Under the pieces are notes generated by a model, which made no database searches, was not told the origin of the DNA, and saw nothing but the letters and a program-made list of their open reading frames with translations. From the NCBI GenBank assembly GCA_038223055.1, contig JBBRHF010000080.1:1-17326 (forward strand): DNA of 17,326 nucleotides, read 5' to 3'. Origin of the DNA: JBBRHF01 sp038223055. GTDB taxonomy: Bacteria > Actinomycetota > Actinomycetes > JACCUZ01. How positions within the stretch are numbered: the first letter of the stretch is position 1; each line of letters starts with the position of its first letter. Both the position numbers and the translations under genes were made by a program. Below are positions 1 through 8,312 of this stretch, one piece after another.

Positions 1-332
1 CCGAACGGGAAGCCGCTGCCCGCACGAGGGCGGCGATCCTGAGGCGGTCCGGCCAGCGGTTGTCCGAGTGGGCCCACCTGGACGCCGACCAGCTGGACAC
101 CTTGCTGAGCCTGCTGGCTGCCGTGGCCGCGTCACCTGGACGCCCGGACCAGATGCGCACGACCAGCACGGGGGACGGGCTGTGGCGGCTGCGGGCCGAC
201 CCGGCTCCCGTCGGCGCAGCCGCCGCCGTCGTCCACACCCCGCACGGCCGCTTCGCTCATCCCGATCTCCGGCTGCACATCACGGCCATCGATGCCGGCG
301 ACGTCACCCAACTGGTGGGGACCACATCGTGA
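1..332 (+). CDS. jetA: JetA, Wadjet type I kleisin-like subunit (TIGR02677 family), C-terminal part only
   Basis: The frame is open from base 3 to the TGA at 330-332, so this is the last 109 codons of a gene that begins before the window. JetA is the MukF/kleisin-like subunit that bridges the JetC ATPase heads and binds JetB; full-length members are roughly 400-500 residues. The visible tail (a helical RLSEWAHLDADQLDTLLSLL segment, then a short basic and beta-rich end) resembles the C-termini of TIGR02677/DUF2397 proteins, but the call rests mainly on its position directly before jetB, jetC and jetD. Its stop overlaps the jetB GTG start (GTGA, 329-332), which implies translational coupling. 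The TTG at 60 is internal and is not taken as a start. Confidence 0.8.
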   Translation, partial: EREAAARTRAAILRRSGQRLSEWAHLDADQLDTLLSLLAAVAASPGRPDQMRTTSTGDGLWRLRADPAPVGAAAAVVHTPHGRFAHPDLRLHITAIDAGDVTQLVGTTS

Positions 333-1492
333 GCGCGGCCACGATGGACCGCACCGCGGCCGGCGACTCCCAGCGAGCCTTCGTCGCCCTGCTCAGCCGC
401 CCGCTGGTCACCCCCGCCAGCGACCCCGAGCTGCACCGGCAGCTGACCCGAAACGCCAAGGCCGTGGCCGACGCGGCCCGGCGCCTGGGCTACCGGGTGG
501 CGATCGTCGGTCGCGCGATCCGTCTCGTGCGCGTCCCGGCTGCCGGAGTCGTCACCGCGCCGCCGGCCCCCCTCGATCAGCCGGGCCGGCGCGTGCTCGC
601 GCTCACCTGCGTGCTGGCCGCCGCCTGTGAGGACACCAGCGGCGGGGCGACGCTGGCGCGTCTGTCCGACCTAGTGGCGCAGAACTCCACCGCCTCCACC
701 AGCACGGTGACTGCTTACGACCCCGGGTCGCTGGCCCATCGCCGGGCGCTGCTGCGCGCCGCGCACGAGCTCGAGCACTGGGGGGTGCTGCGCCGGCGCA
801 CCCGCGACGAGCGGCTCCTCGACGAATGGACCGAGGGCGGTGCCGGGATCGGCGCCGGCTACGACATCGACCGCGACGCCCTGATGCTGCTCACCAGCCC
901 CGACGTCCTGAACCTCGCTCTGGATCCGGACCCGCCCGAGCCCGACCAGCTCGCTGCCACCCGCAGGCTTCGCGCGCTGCGGGCGCTCGCCGAGACCCCC
1001 GCCGTGCTCTACGCCGAGATGACCCCGGAGGACGCCGAGGCGTTGCGCGCGACCCGCGGGCTGTGGTCGAAGGACGCGATGGACCTCACCGGGGGCATCG
1101 TCGAACCCCGGGCCGAAGGACTGGTGCTGATCCTTCCCGACGAGCCCCCCAGCCCGGGCACCGTCGACTGGCCGCGAGCCGCCGCCTCGGCCTGGATCGC
1201 ACTGCTCATGGCCGACCTGGCCGGGCGCGCCGGGACGCGCCAGCCCGACGGCACGGTCGTGCTGAGCGACGCCGAGGTCGACGACGTCGCCGAGGACCTG
1301 CACCGCTGGCAGGGCGCCTACATGACCAAGGCGCTGCGTGAGGACCCCGCCAAGGTGCGCCCGGAGGCCGAGAGCGAGCTGCGTTACCTGGGGTTGCTTC
1401 GCACGCCGCCCGAGGGCGGCTGGGTGCTCTCGCCGGTCGCTGGCCGCTACCGCGATCCCGAGATCGTCCGCGGTGACGCGGGGCTCTCGTGA
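329..1492 (+). CDS. jetB: JetB, Wadjet type I MukE-like winged-helix subunit (TIGR02678 family)
   Basis: A 387-residue protein. JetB is the MukE-like partner that binds the JetA kleisin in the Wadjet SMC complex, which recognises and cleaves small circular DNA. The N-terminal stretch (RAFVALLSRPLVTP, about residues 13-26), then a segment with LTRNAKAVADAARRLGYRV, a helical middle with HELEHWGVLRRRT and a C-terminus ending near RYRDPEIV are typical of TIGR02678/DUF2398. I chose the GTG at 329 because it overlaps the jetA stop and removes an Arg/Pro-rich out-of-family extension present in the longer open frame from 68. Its TGA (1490-1492) shares one base with the ATG of the small ORF at 1492. 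GTG at 329 lacks a strong SD, which fits coupling to jetA. Confidence 0.88.
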   Translation: MSAATMDRTAAGDSQRAFVALLSRPLVTPASDPELHRQLTRNAKAVADAARRLGYRVAIVGRAIRLVRVPAAGVVTAPPAPLDQPGRRVLALTCVLAAACEDTSGGATLARLSDLVAQNSTASTSTVTAYDPGSLAHRRALLRAAHELEHWGVLRRRTRDERLLDEWTEGGAGIGAGYDIDRDALMLLTSPDVLNLALDPDPPEPDQLAATRRLRALRALAETPAVLYAEMTPEDAEALRATRGLWSKDAMDLTGGIVEPRAEGLVLILPDEPPSPGTVDWPRAAASAWIALLMADLAGRAGTRQPDGTVVLSDAEVDDVAEDLHRWQGAYMTKALREDPAKVRPEAESELRYLGLLRTPPEGGWVLSPVAGRYRDPEIVRGDAGLS

Positions 1493-1644
1493 TGACCAGC
1501 TCGGAGATGAACGGACGTCGGCTGAGCACCCCCCAGATGACCCCCCCAATGACCCGTCCCCACACAATCCGCCCCCACACAAGCCGCCCCTTCGCGGGCG
1601 CCGAGCGCGCCCGGGTCGAGGGCGACGAGGAGAGGCTCGCATGA
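1492..1644 (+). CDS. Small ORF of 50 codons inserted between jetB and jetC, translationally coupled on both sides
   Basis: I do not recognise this product. ATG at 1492 shares a base with the jetB stop (TGATG) and its TGA at 1642-1644 overlaps the jetC start (ATGA, 1641-1644). The predicted peptide has a polar start (MTSSEMNGRR), a Pro/Thr/His/Arg-rich low-complexity middle with MTPPMTRPHTIRPHTSRP, and an acidic/basic helical end (AERARVEGDEERLA). No membrane segment or cysteine is present. At DNA level the middle contains two copies of CCCCACACAA 15 bases apart (1558-1567, 1573-1582). It could be a real accessory peptide, or a leader that only carries ribosomes from jetB to jetC. It could also be expanded spacer DNA that kept an open frame by chance or for coupling. 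Confidence 0.45.
   Translation: MTSSEMNGRRLSTPQMTPPMTRPHTIRPHTSRPFAGAERARVEGDEERLA
1629..1640 (+). promoter_or_regulatory. Ribosome binding site of jetC
   Basis: The purine run GGAGAGG lies 4 bases before the ATG at 1641 within GAGGAGAGGCTCGC. It supports 1641 as the jetC start rather than any codon in the longer open frame that reaches back to 1338, and it is inside the small ORF at 1492-1644. Confidence 0.6.
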
Positions 1645-4600
1645 CTGCTCTGCCCGAACAGCGCGAGACGTTCGTGCCCGGCTCGGTCGGGCCCGCGTCC
1701 AGCGACGCTGACCTCGCCGCGTGGCGTGACGCCGCCAGCACCGGTGACCTGCCGACCCCGGTGCGCGACCGATGGCAGGTGCTGAGGTGCGGCGTGGTCA
1801 ACCTGTGGGAGTTCGACGTCGCGGAATACTGGTTCGCCGACGGCCGCGCTCAGTTCGTCGGGCAGAACCAGTCCGGCAAGAGCACCCTGATGGCGCTCAC
1901 CACGCTGATCATGCTCGCCGGTGATCTCGACCGGGCACTGGTCGACACGTTCGGCATGCAGCACAAGAGCTTTCGCTACTACGTCGAGCCGACCGACGAC
2001 CCGACCGACCGGCGGGGCACCGAGCACGGCACGGCGCGAGGTTGGGCATGGGTGGAATACTCTCGACTGGTCGACGGGGAGCCGACCTACTTCACGACGT
2101 TGCTCTATGCGCAGGCCAAGCGCGGGGCCAACGACTACGTCAAGGCGTGGGCCACCTGCGAGGGGTCCGCCCGGGTCGGCGACGGCCTGCGGCTGCACCG
2201 CAACGCGGCCACAGCCCAGCCCGGGGACCTGACCGATGTGGCCGGCTACAGCACCGCGTCCGGCGGCAAGGAATACAAGCTGCGGGTGAGTCAGCGCCTG
2301 TTCGGGTTCGAGGACACCGAGAGACTCGACGCAGTGGTGCGCATGCTGAAGGTGTTGCGGACCCCTCACCTCGGGCAGAAGCTCGACCCCGACTTCTTTA
2401 CCGCCCGGATGAGGGAGGCCTTGCCGGCCGTCAGCAAGAGCGAGATCGACGAGCTCGCCGAGGGGTGGGAGCAGTTGGACCGGTTGGCCGCCGACCGCGA
2501 CAGCGCGCAGAACGCGCGCGACGCCGTGAGCGCCTACGTCCGCCGAGCGTGGAACCCATGGGCTGACTCGGTGTTGCGCCGCCATGCGGACGTTCTGGTG
2601 GCCGCCAACACCCGCCAGGACAGCATTGCCCGGGGCGTGCGCGACGCCGAGCAGACTCTCGCGGGGGCCATGGCCGGGCACCAGGACCTGACTGCCAGGC
2701 TGGATGCCGGCGGCCGTGAACTCGAGCGCGACGACGCGTCGTACGAGCAGCTGCTCCAGTCCCGCGCCTACCTCGACGCTCATGACGCGACAGCCAACGT
2801 CGAGCGGCTCATGCTCGCGGCCCGCAGCCACCGGGTCCTGGCGGAGAACGCCCGGGAGGCCCGGGGCGAGGGCCGGCTTCGGGTCAGTTCACGAGACGCG
2901 ACACTGGCGCACGAGACCGAGGCTCTGACGGGTCTGCGCAACGCACAGGACGACGCGGTTCGGGTCGTCACGGCCGATGCCCTGGCCAGCGGCCTGCCGG
3001 CCGAGTGCGGTCAGTGGGCCGTCGACGTCGACGTGGCCCGGCTGGGTGCAGCCGTCGCGGCGCGCCACGAACATCTCGGTGTCGCGCGCCGGCTGCTCGG
3101 ACGGGCGGGGCGGGCGAGCGTCGCCGAGGACGAGGCGGCCCGCCTGGCCCGGGACGCGGGGACCGAGCTGGCGCGTCGGGAGGCGACCAGCGAGGATGCC
3201 GAGGCGACCCTGCAGTCCCGGCTGCAGGAGCTGTCCGACCGGTTGGAGCAGTGGGCCGCCTTCGTGGGCGTGGACGCGCCGGACGGCGCCGAGCGGTCCA
3301 GCTGGGTCCACGCGGTCACCGAACAAGCTGGCCGGGCCGCGCCGCGTTCCGTGCTCGGCGCCCTCCTGCGCAGCCGGTGGCTGACGCCCACCACGACGCC
3401 GCTGCGCGAGCAGGCCGCACTGGCCGACCAGGCGGCGCTCGAGCTGTCCGGTCGCGCCGTCGGCCTCGACATGCAGGTGCGGGCGCTGCTCGACGAGCGT
3501 GACCCAGCCCCCGCTGCACCGACGCGCTGGACCCGCCGGCGGCGACCTGAGCATGGCCGGGCGGGTGCACCCCTGTGGCGACTGCTCGACCCCTCGCCGG
3601 ACTTGTCGCCGGAGCACCTCGACCGGATCGAGGCCGCACTAGACGCCTGCGGCCTGCTCGACGCCTGGGTGACGCCGGACGGTGCATACCTGCCGGCCCG
3701 CGATGGGTTCGACACCGTGGTCACCCTGTCCGGTGACGATGCTGTGGCAAGTGGACCGGTTCCGGTCGACCACTCGCTGTCTGGTCCGCTGCGGCCGGCC
3801 GAGGATGCCGGCGAGTGCGCGGGCACGATCACCGCGCTGCTGTCCGCGGTGGGGTTCAGCCTCGATGGCGACCTGACCAGCTCCTACGCCATCGCCGCCG
3901 ACGGGCGCTGGCGCAGCCCGCGCAGCTGCGGCCGGGCGGCGCCGGCCGAGCACGGCGCCGAGCTGATCGGCACTGCGGCCCGCGCCTCCACCCGCGCCCG
4001 CAAGGTCGCCGAGTTGCGGGCGGAGGCGACAGCCCTGCGCGCCCGGGCCGAGGAGCACCGCTCGCTGGTCACGACGTTGCGCTCCCGGGTCGCCGACCTG
4101 GAGGCCGCCGTCGGACGCGCGCCGACCGACGACGCGGTCGTCCACGCCGGGCTCGCCGTCGTCGCGGCGCGCCGCGAGCTCGAGGTGGCCCGGGGTCGCG
4201 AGGCCCGCGCTCAGGAACGCTTTCTCGTGGCCCAGGCGGCCGCCGCAGACGCCAACACGAGTTGCTCACGTTCACCGCTGATCATGCGCTGGCTCACGAC
4301 GAGCCGGGACTGGCCGCAATCAGCGAGGCGCTCACCCGGGCCGCAGGTGCCGTGGCGGCGCTCAGCCTCGCGGCGGCCAGGCTGGAGGCCGGCGCCCACC
4401 GCCAGGCCGGTGCTCTCACCCTGCTCGGCGAGGCGCAGAGCGAGCTCGTCCGGCTCGAGCAGGCCACGGCGACGCTGATCCGAGAGGCCGACGCGGCCCA
4501 GCGCAAGGCCGAGGGTGCCGAGGCAGCTCTCGGGCACGGCGAGAAGGAGATCCTCGACGCCGCCGAGTCGCTCAAGACCAAGCGCGCCGGGCTCAAGGCG

Positions 4601-5965
4601 CAGCTCACGAGCCTCGAGGTTGCCTGCCGGGAACAGCAGGGCGAGGTGGCCACCGCCAAGGAACGGCTCGAGCGGGCCGGTTCCGACCGCGAGATCGCGG
4701 AGGCCGAGCGCGACCTCGCCCTCATGGCCTGGTGGGGGCCAGTCGACGCCGGGCTCGCTCAGTCCCGTGGTTTGCCCGAGGCGACCAGCCGGGTGATCAC
4801 CCACGCGCTGACCCAAGCGCGTGCTGCCCGCGACACGCTGCGTCCGACCAACTGGCCCGAGGCACCCGAGGCGACGGCCGAGAAGGACTCTCGGGTCAAC
4901 GCCGCCTGGTCGAGGGTGTCCGGTTCGGCGCTCATCGAGCTGCGTGCGGTTCTCGAGTCATCCGGTGGCCGCAGCGTGACCGTGCTGGATGCCGAGGAGA
5001 CCGGTGCGTTGCCCGCGGTCAGCGTCCTCGTCGACTCGAGTGGCACCCAGGTCGACCCCGTGGAGGCGATCGCGCGGCTGGGGGAGCAGACTGACAAGCT
5101 CGCCCAGCTCCACGACGAGAAGATGCAGGAGGTCCTCGTCGAGCTGCTCTCCAGCACGTTCGTGGAGCACCTGCGTGAACGCCTCGGCGCCGTCGTCGAG
5201 CTGTTGGCACATGTCAACAAGGTCCTTGCCGCGCACCCGACCGGAGCCAACAGCACCACCTTGCGGCTCAAGCGGATGCCGGCGCAGGGTCAGCAGACGG
5301 CCTTCGAGGTCCTCGGCGCGCTGGAGAGCGGGTTCGTCGACAGCGAGGTCGTCCAGCAGCAGGTCCGCGCGTTCCTCGAGCAGCAGATCCGGGAAGCCCA
5401 AGAGCTCGGCCGGGCGAGCGCCAGGGAGTGGAAGGACCATCTTGGCGACCTGCTCGACTACCGCTGCTGGTTCGAGGTGGTCACCGACTATCGCGTCGGC
5501 GACGCGTCGTGGCGGTCGCTCACCAAGGAGGTCCATGCCAAGGACTCGGGTGGCGGCAAGGTCGTGACGCTGATGCAGCCGTTGCTCGCGACGCTGGTCG
5601 CCCTCTACGACGAGTCGGCGAGCGCCCCGCGACCGTTGTGGCTGGACGAGGCCTTCACCGGAGTCGACGACGACAACCGGGCCACGATGCTCGACCTGCT
5701 GGTGACCTTCGACCTCGACTTCTTGCTCGCCGGTCCGGGCACCCTGGTGGCCGCCGCGCAGGTCCCCAGCGCAGCCGTGTGGTACGTCACGCGCGCCCCG
5801 GCCCCTCACCCCGGCGTGGATCTGTCGCTGCTGCTGTGGGCCGGGCGCACCCTGACCGCCGTGCCGCTGCCCGCGGGAGGGTTGGGGACACCGGACCGCA
5901 GATCACGCCTGACGCAGGACGACGGGCCTGGCCTGTTCGACGCCGACGAGCCGGTCCGCGGGTGA
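1641..5965 (+). CDS. jetC: JetC, Wadjet SMC/MukB-like ATPase (TIGR02680 family), interrupted by a frame change at about 4258
   Basis: JetC is the motor subunit: dimers of this ABC-type ATPase extrude DNA loops so that the complex can sense circle size before JetD cuts. The Walker A loop GQNQSGKST is at residues 74-82. It is followed by a DTFGMQHKSFRYYVEP segment and then long Ala/Arg/Glu-rich heptad-like stretches (coiled coil) through the centre. The C-terminal head has the signature region DSGGGKVVTLMQPLLATL and Walker B LWLDEAF (D1336/E1337 in the reconstructed protein, about 1441 residues). As written, the first frame (from 1641) continues only to a stop at 4478, with about 72 aberrant residues after 4259. 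The C-terminal half continues in the -1 frame from 4259 to the stop at 5963-5965. Reinserting one G at 4259 restores one continuous family-like protein. It overlaps jetD by GTGA. The signature lacks the usual glutamate of LSGGE. Whether the gene is broken, recoded or mis-sequenced cannot be decided here. Confidence 0.88.
4251..4270 (+). other. Apparent -1 frameshift point in jetC
   Basis: Reading GCC AAC ACG (4251-4259) gives A-N-T in the upstream frame. The family-like continuation E-L-L-T-F-T-A-D needs GAG starting at 4259, so the G of ACG is used twice or one G is missing (ACGGAG written as ACGAG). The surrounding bases do not form an X-XXY-YYZ slippery heptamer, and I see no obvious downstream pseudoknot. 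A single-base deletion (mutation or sequence error) is therefore the simplest reading. Confidence 0.85.
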
Positions 5966-7254
5966 TCGTCGGGGCGCCGGCCGCCGGCACTTCGCGGGTG
6001 AGCGACGCCGCGGCGGTCGGCGACAGGGGCGACACGGCCGCGGCGCTGCCGTCTGCGCTGGTCGGCTGGGTGGCCACCCGGGGCGGGCGGCAGGCGTTGG
6101 CTGCCGCGCGGCTGCAGATCGAGGCCGGCCGTACCGGCAATCGGGCGCGGGTGTCTACCGATTTCGATGCCCAGGCGCGACGGGACGTCGGGCGGCTGCT
6201 CGGGCTGACCTGGCAGACCTCGGGACGCCCGTTATCCCTCGGTCAGTTTCGGGCCGCGGTGGCCGCTGCGGGCGCCGATCTGACCGATCTGCTGGTGCAT
6301 GTGGGTGGCCCGCTGCGCCACCGACCCACCGAGCGCGCCCAGGTCGCCGGCGCTCAGGCGCAGCGGCGCGACCTGACCAAGGTGGCCCTCGCCGACGCCG
6401 GCCTGCCCGACGTCGTGATCGAACTGTTGATCGCCCGTCGATGGCTCGGTGCCGCCGCGGCGCCCGAGCTCCCGGAACGGGCGGGACGGCTGGCGGCCGT
6501 TCTGCGCGCGCTGCCCGGGGGGCCGCGCGGCGCGTCGGCTGCGGAGGGGACGTTGCTGGCGACGCTGGCCAGCGACCTCTTCGCCGACCCGCACACCCTG
6601 GACCGCGACACGATGCTCGGCCGGGCTGCCGTTCGCGTGCTGGCCGCGCGGGCGGCGGCCAAGTCCGGGGCTGGGCCGGCGGTGACGGCCGAGGCGGCGG
6701 ACGCCTGTGCGAGCGCGGCCGGGTGGCGCGCGGCGTGGTCGGCCGCCGGGGTGACCTGCGACCGGCTCTCGTCGACGGTGCTGGTGCTCAACCTTCCGCT
6801 GCCGGGTTCGGGCCCCGCGGCTGTCCTGCTGCGTGCCGCCGCAGCCGTGGCCGAGCCGGTGTGGCTGACCGCGCGGTCACTGGTGGCTCCTTGGCCCCTG
6901 GAAGCGATCCTGGCGGATCTGCCGGTCCGGGTGTGCGAGAACCCGTCGGTGGTCGAATCCGCGGCCGACCGACTGGGAGCAGACTGCGCGGCGTTGGTGT
7001 GCACCTACGGTCGCCCGTCAACTGCGGCCTGGCTGCTGCTGACCGCGCTGTCCCGGTGTGGCGCCCAGATCCTGGTGAGCGCCGACCGCGACTCGGCCGG
7101 CGACAGCATCGCGCGCGAGCTGCTGGCCCGGCTGCCCGGTTCGCGGCCGTGGCTGCCGGACGCGCCGGGTCGCTACGAGGAAGATCGGCTGCCCGCCCTG
7201 CTGGGGGACCTGTCCGGTCGCGCCGACCACATCCAGGAGAGCCGCAATAGCTGA
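5962..7254 (+). CDS. jetD: JetD, Wadjet Toprim nuclease subunit (TIGR02679 family)
   Basis: A 430-residue protein. JetD is the topoisomerase VI-like subunit that cleaves the plasmid after the JetABC motor has acted. The N-terminal half matches the DUF3323-type region of TIGR02679. The C-terminal half is the DUF2399/Toprim fold, with a glutamate in VCENPSVV (E326) and a D-x-D in SADRDSAGD (D375, D377) spaced as expected for Toprim metal binding. The GTG at 5962 is chosen because GTGA overlaps the jetC stop, as at the jetA/jetB junction; GTG at 5998 is an in-frame alternative. The longer open frame back to 5428 is only the shadow of jetC. It is the last gene of the operon, and a converging sugar-kinase remnant begins 84 bases downstream. 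All catalytic residues are present, so this subunit looks intact even though jetC is interrupted. Confidence 0.88.
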   Translation: MIVGAPAAGTSRVSDAAAVGDRGDTAAALPSALVGWVATRGGRQALAAARLQIEAGRTGNRARVSTDFDAQARRDVGRLLGLTWQTSGRPLSLGQFRAAVAAAGADLTDLLVHVGGPLRHRPTERAQVAGAQAQRRDLTKVALADAGLPDVVIELLIARRWLGAAAAPELPERAGRLAAVLRALPGGPRGASAAEGTLLATLASDLFADPHTLDRDTMLGRAAVRVLAARAAAKSGAGPAVTAEAADACASAAGWRAAWSAAGVTCDRLSSTVLVLNLPLPGSGPAAVLLRAAAAVAEPVWLTARSLVAPWPLEAILADLPVRVCENPSVVESAADRLGADCAALVCTYGRPSTAAWLLLTALSRCGAQILVSADRDSAGDSIARELLARLPGSRPWLPDAPGRYEEDRLPALLGDLSGRADHIQESRNS

Positions 7255-7338
7255 CGATACGCAGGAGACCGCAAGAAGGTGCGGGTGCCCGCCGCCAGAA
7301 TGGGCGTTTGCCCGTGACCGGACTTCCGGCCTGAAGGA

Positions 7339-7605
7339 TCAGCGGCCGTACACGCGGGCTTCGGCCGCGTCCCAGTCGGCTCGGCGACCGCGGGGCAGGT
7401 ACGCCTCCAGCCTCTGGCTGGAGCGCACGAGGGCTCGCATCGCGGCGAGGCCGCGCAGGGCCGCGCACAGGCTGCGGGCCTGGACGAGGACGTTGCCCCG
7501 GGCCGAGGCCAGCCCGGTCCGGTCCGGCATTCCAGCCGCTCCGCCGGCACGGCGACGACCGCCGAGGCCGTGTCGTGGGCCCCGACCGCGAGCACCGGCA
7601 GCGAC
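7339..7605 (-). pseudogene. Remnant of an FGGY carbohydrate kinase (rhamnulokinase-like), internally deleted and frameshifted
   Basis: Two family-like pieces lie in different minus-strand frames. The first (about 7605-7530) reads LPVLAVGAHDTASAVVAVPA, which matches the conserved ATPase-fold segment of rhamnulokinase-type FGGY kinases. The second (about 7510 to the stop at 7339) reads ARGNVLVQARSL, then LAAMRALVRSSQRLEAY and WDAAEARV, which matches the extreme C-terminus of the same family. In intact kinases these are separated by roughly 150-200 residues; here only a few codons separate them and the frame changes at about 7510-7530. No convincing N-terminal half is seen between 7605 and 7716. 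It is best read as a deletion scar at the border between the Wadjet operon and the dehydrogenase operon. The exact sugar specificity is a guess. Confidence 0.62.
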
Positions 7606-7716
7606 GCAGGCGGCCCGAGGCCGGAGGCCCGCGTCCGGAATCCGGCGCACGAGCACCAGCAGGTGGTGTCCCTCCCCGAGCTCGTCGTCAGGGGTTCCAC
7701 CCGGCCGCCCTCGATC

Positions 7717-8304
7717 TCATGATCGTGAAGCGCCGTCGAGGGCCTGTCGCGCGAGGGCATGCAGCGCACGTGCGGTGCGCTCCCACTCGCCCGCCCGCGG
7801 GGTCACCCACGCGAGCTGGCGGACCACCGTGCGCAGCCGTGTCACCTGGCGCACGGTGTCCTCGCACCTGGTCCGTACGTCGTCGTAGTCGGCGGCGGGA
7901 ACCATCTCCACGGCTCGGAAGATGCACACCCCGAGGCAGGGCTGCGGCGCCTCGATCCACCCGCAGACGCCGCAGTGCCCGGCGATGACGCGCTCGACGT
8001 CGGCCGGATCACCTGCCTGCCGGTCCGGACCGGTCGCGTTGCCTCGCAGGGCGGATCGCGCGTCGGCCTGAAGTGCGCGATGCTCCTGCTGGCCCTGGCC
8101 TAGCGGGGCCGAGACGCTGCGACGCAGCAACTCTCGCAAGGTCTGGACCTCGTGAGCACCGCGCTCGCGCTCGGTGAGGGCGGCGTCCATCGCCGTACCG
8201 AACACGAGTTCGATTGTCCGCTCGTCGCAACCGTCCGCGCACAACTGGGGGGCGTCCACGCGTCGGCACCCGATGCAGCAGGTCGCCGGGAGTCGCCCGC
8301 TCAC
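7717..8304 (-). CDS. Small protein with two repeated four-cysteine modules, last gene of the dehydrogenase operon
   Basis: A 195-residue protein of unknown function. It contains an internal duplication: C10-x2-C13-x8-C22-x3-C26 (CIGCRRVDAPQLCADGC) and C111-x2-C114-x8-C123-x3-C127 (CGVCGWIEAPQPCLGVC), 101 residues apart and sharing APQxC. Each module is followed by an aliphatic E-(L/M)-V stretch and a charged helical segment. Four regularly spaced cysteines suggest a zinc (or less likely iron-sulfur) site in each half. The GTG at 8304 is preceded by an AGGGG purine run and lies 8 bases after the lpdA stop, so the gene is probably co-transcribed with aceE-aceF-lpdA. Longer open frame upstream is the shadow of lpdA. 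No signal peptide or membrane helix is seen. A role in the dehydrogenase complex or its regulation is only suggested by position. Confidence 0.68.
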   Translation of the reverse strand: MSGRLPATCCIGCRRVDAPQLCADGCDERTIELVFGTAMDAALTERERGAHEVQTLRELLRRSVSAPLGQGQQEHRALQADARSALRGNATGPDRQAGDPADVERVIAGHCGVCGWIEAPQPCLGVCIFRAVEMVPAADYDDVRTRCEDTVRQVTRLRTVVRQLAWVTPRAGEWERTARALHALARQALDGASRS

Positions 8305-8312
8305 CGACGCCC

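Noticed and set aside
68..328. N-terminal extension of JetB to the ATG at 68
   Set aside because: It is the +2 shadow of jetA, very Arg/Pro-rich, and would overlap jetA by 265 bases; GTG at 329 gives a family-like start and a GTGA overlap.
4251..4270. Programmed -1 ribosomal frameshift in jetC
   Set aside because: No slippery heptamer and no obvious stimulatory structure; a missing G is simpler, though recoding is not excluded.
7173..7769. 198-codon minus-strand open frame as an intact gene
   Set aside because: Only one internal stretch resembles a protein family (FGGY kinase) and the matching C-terminus is in another frame; the frame also runs into jetD.
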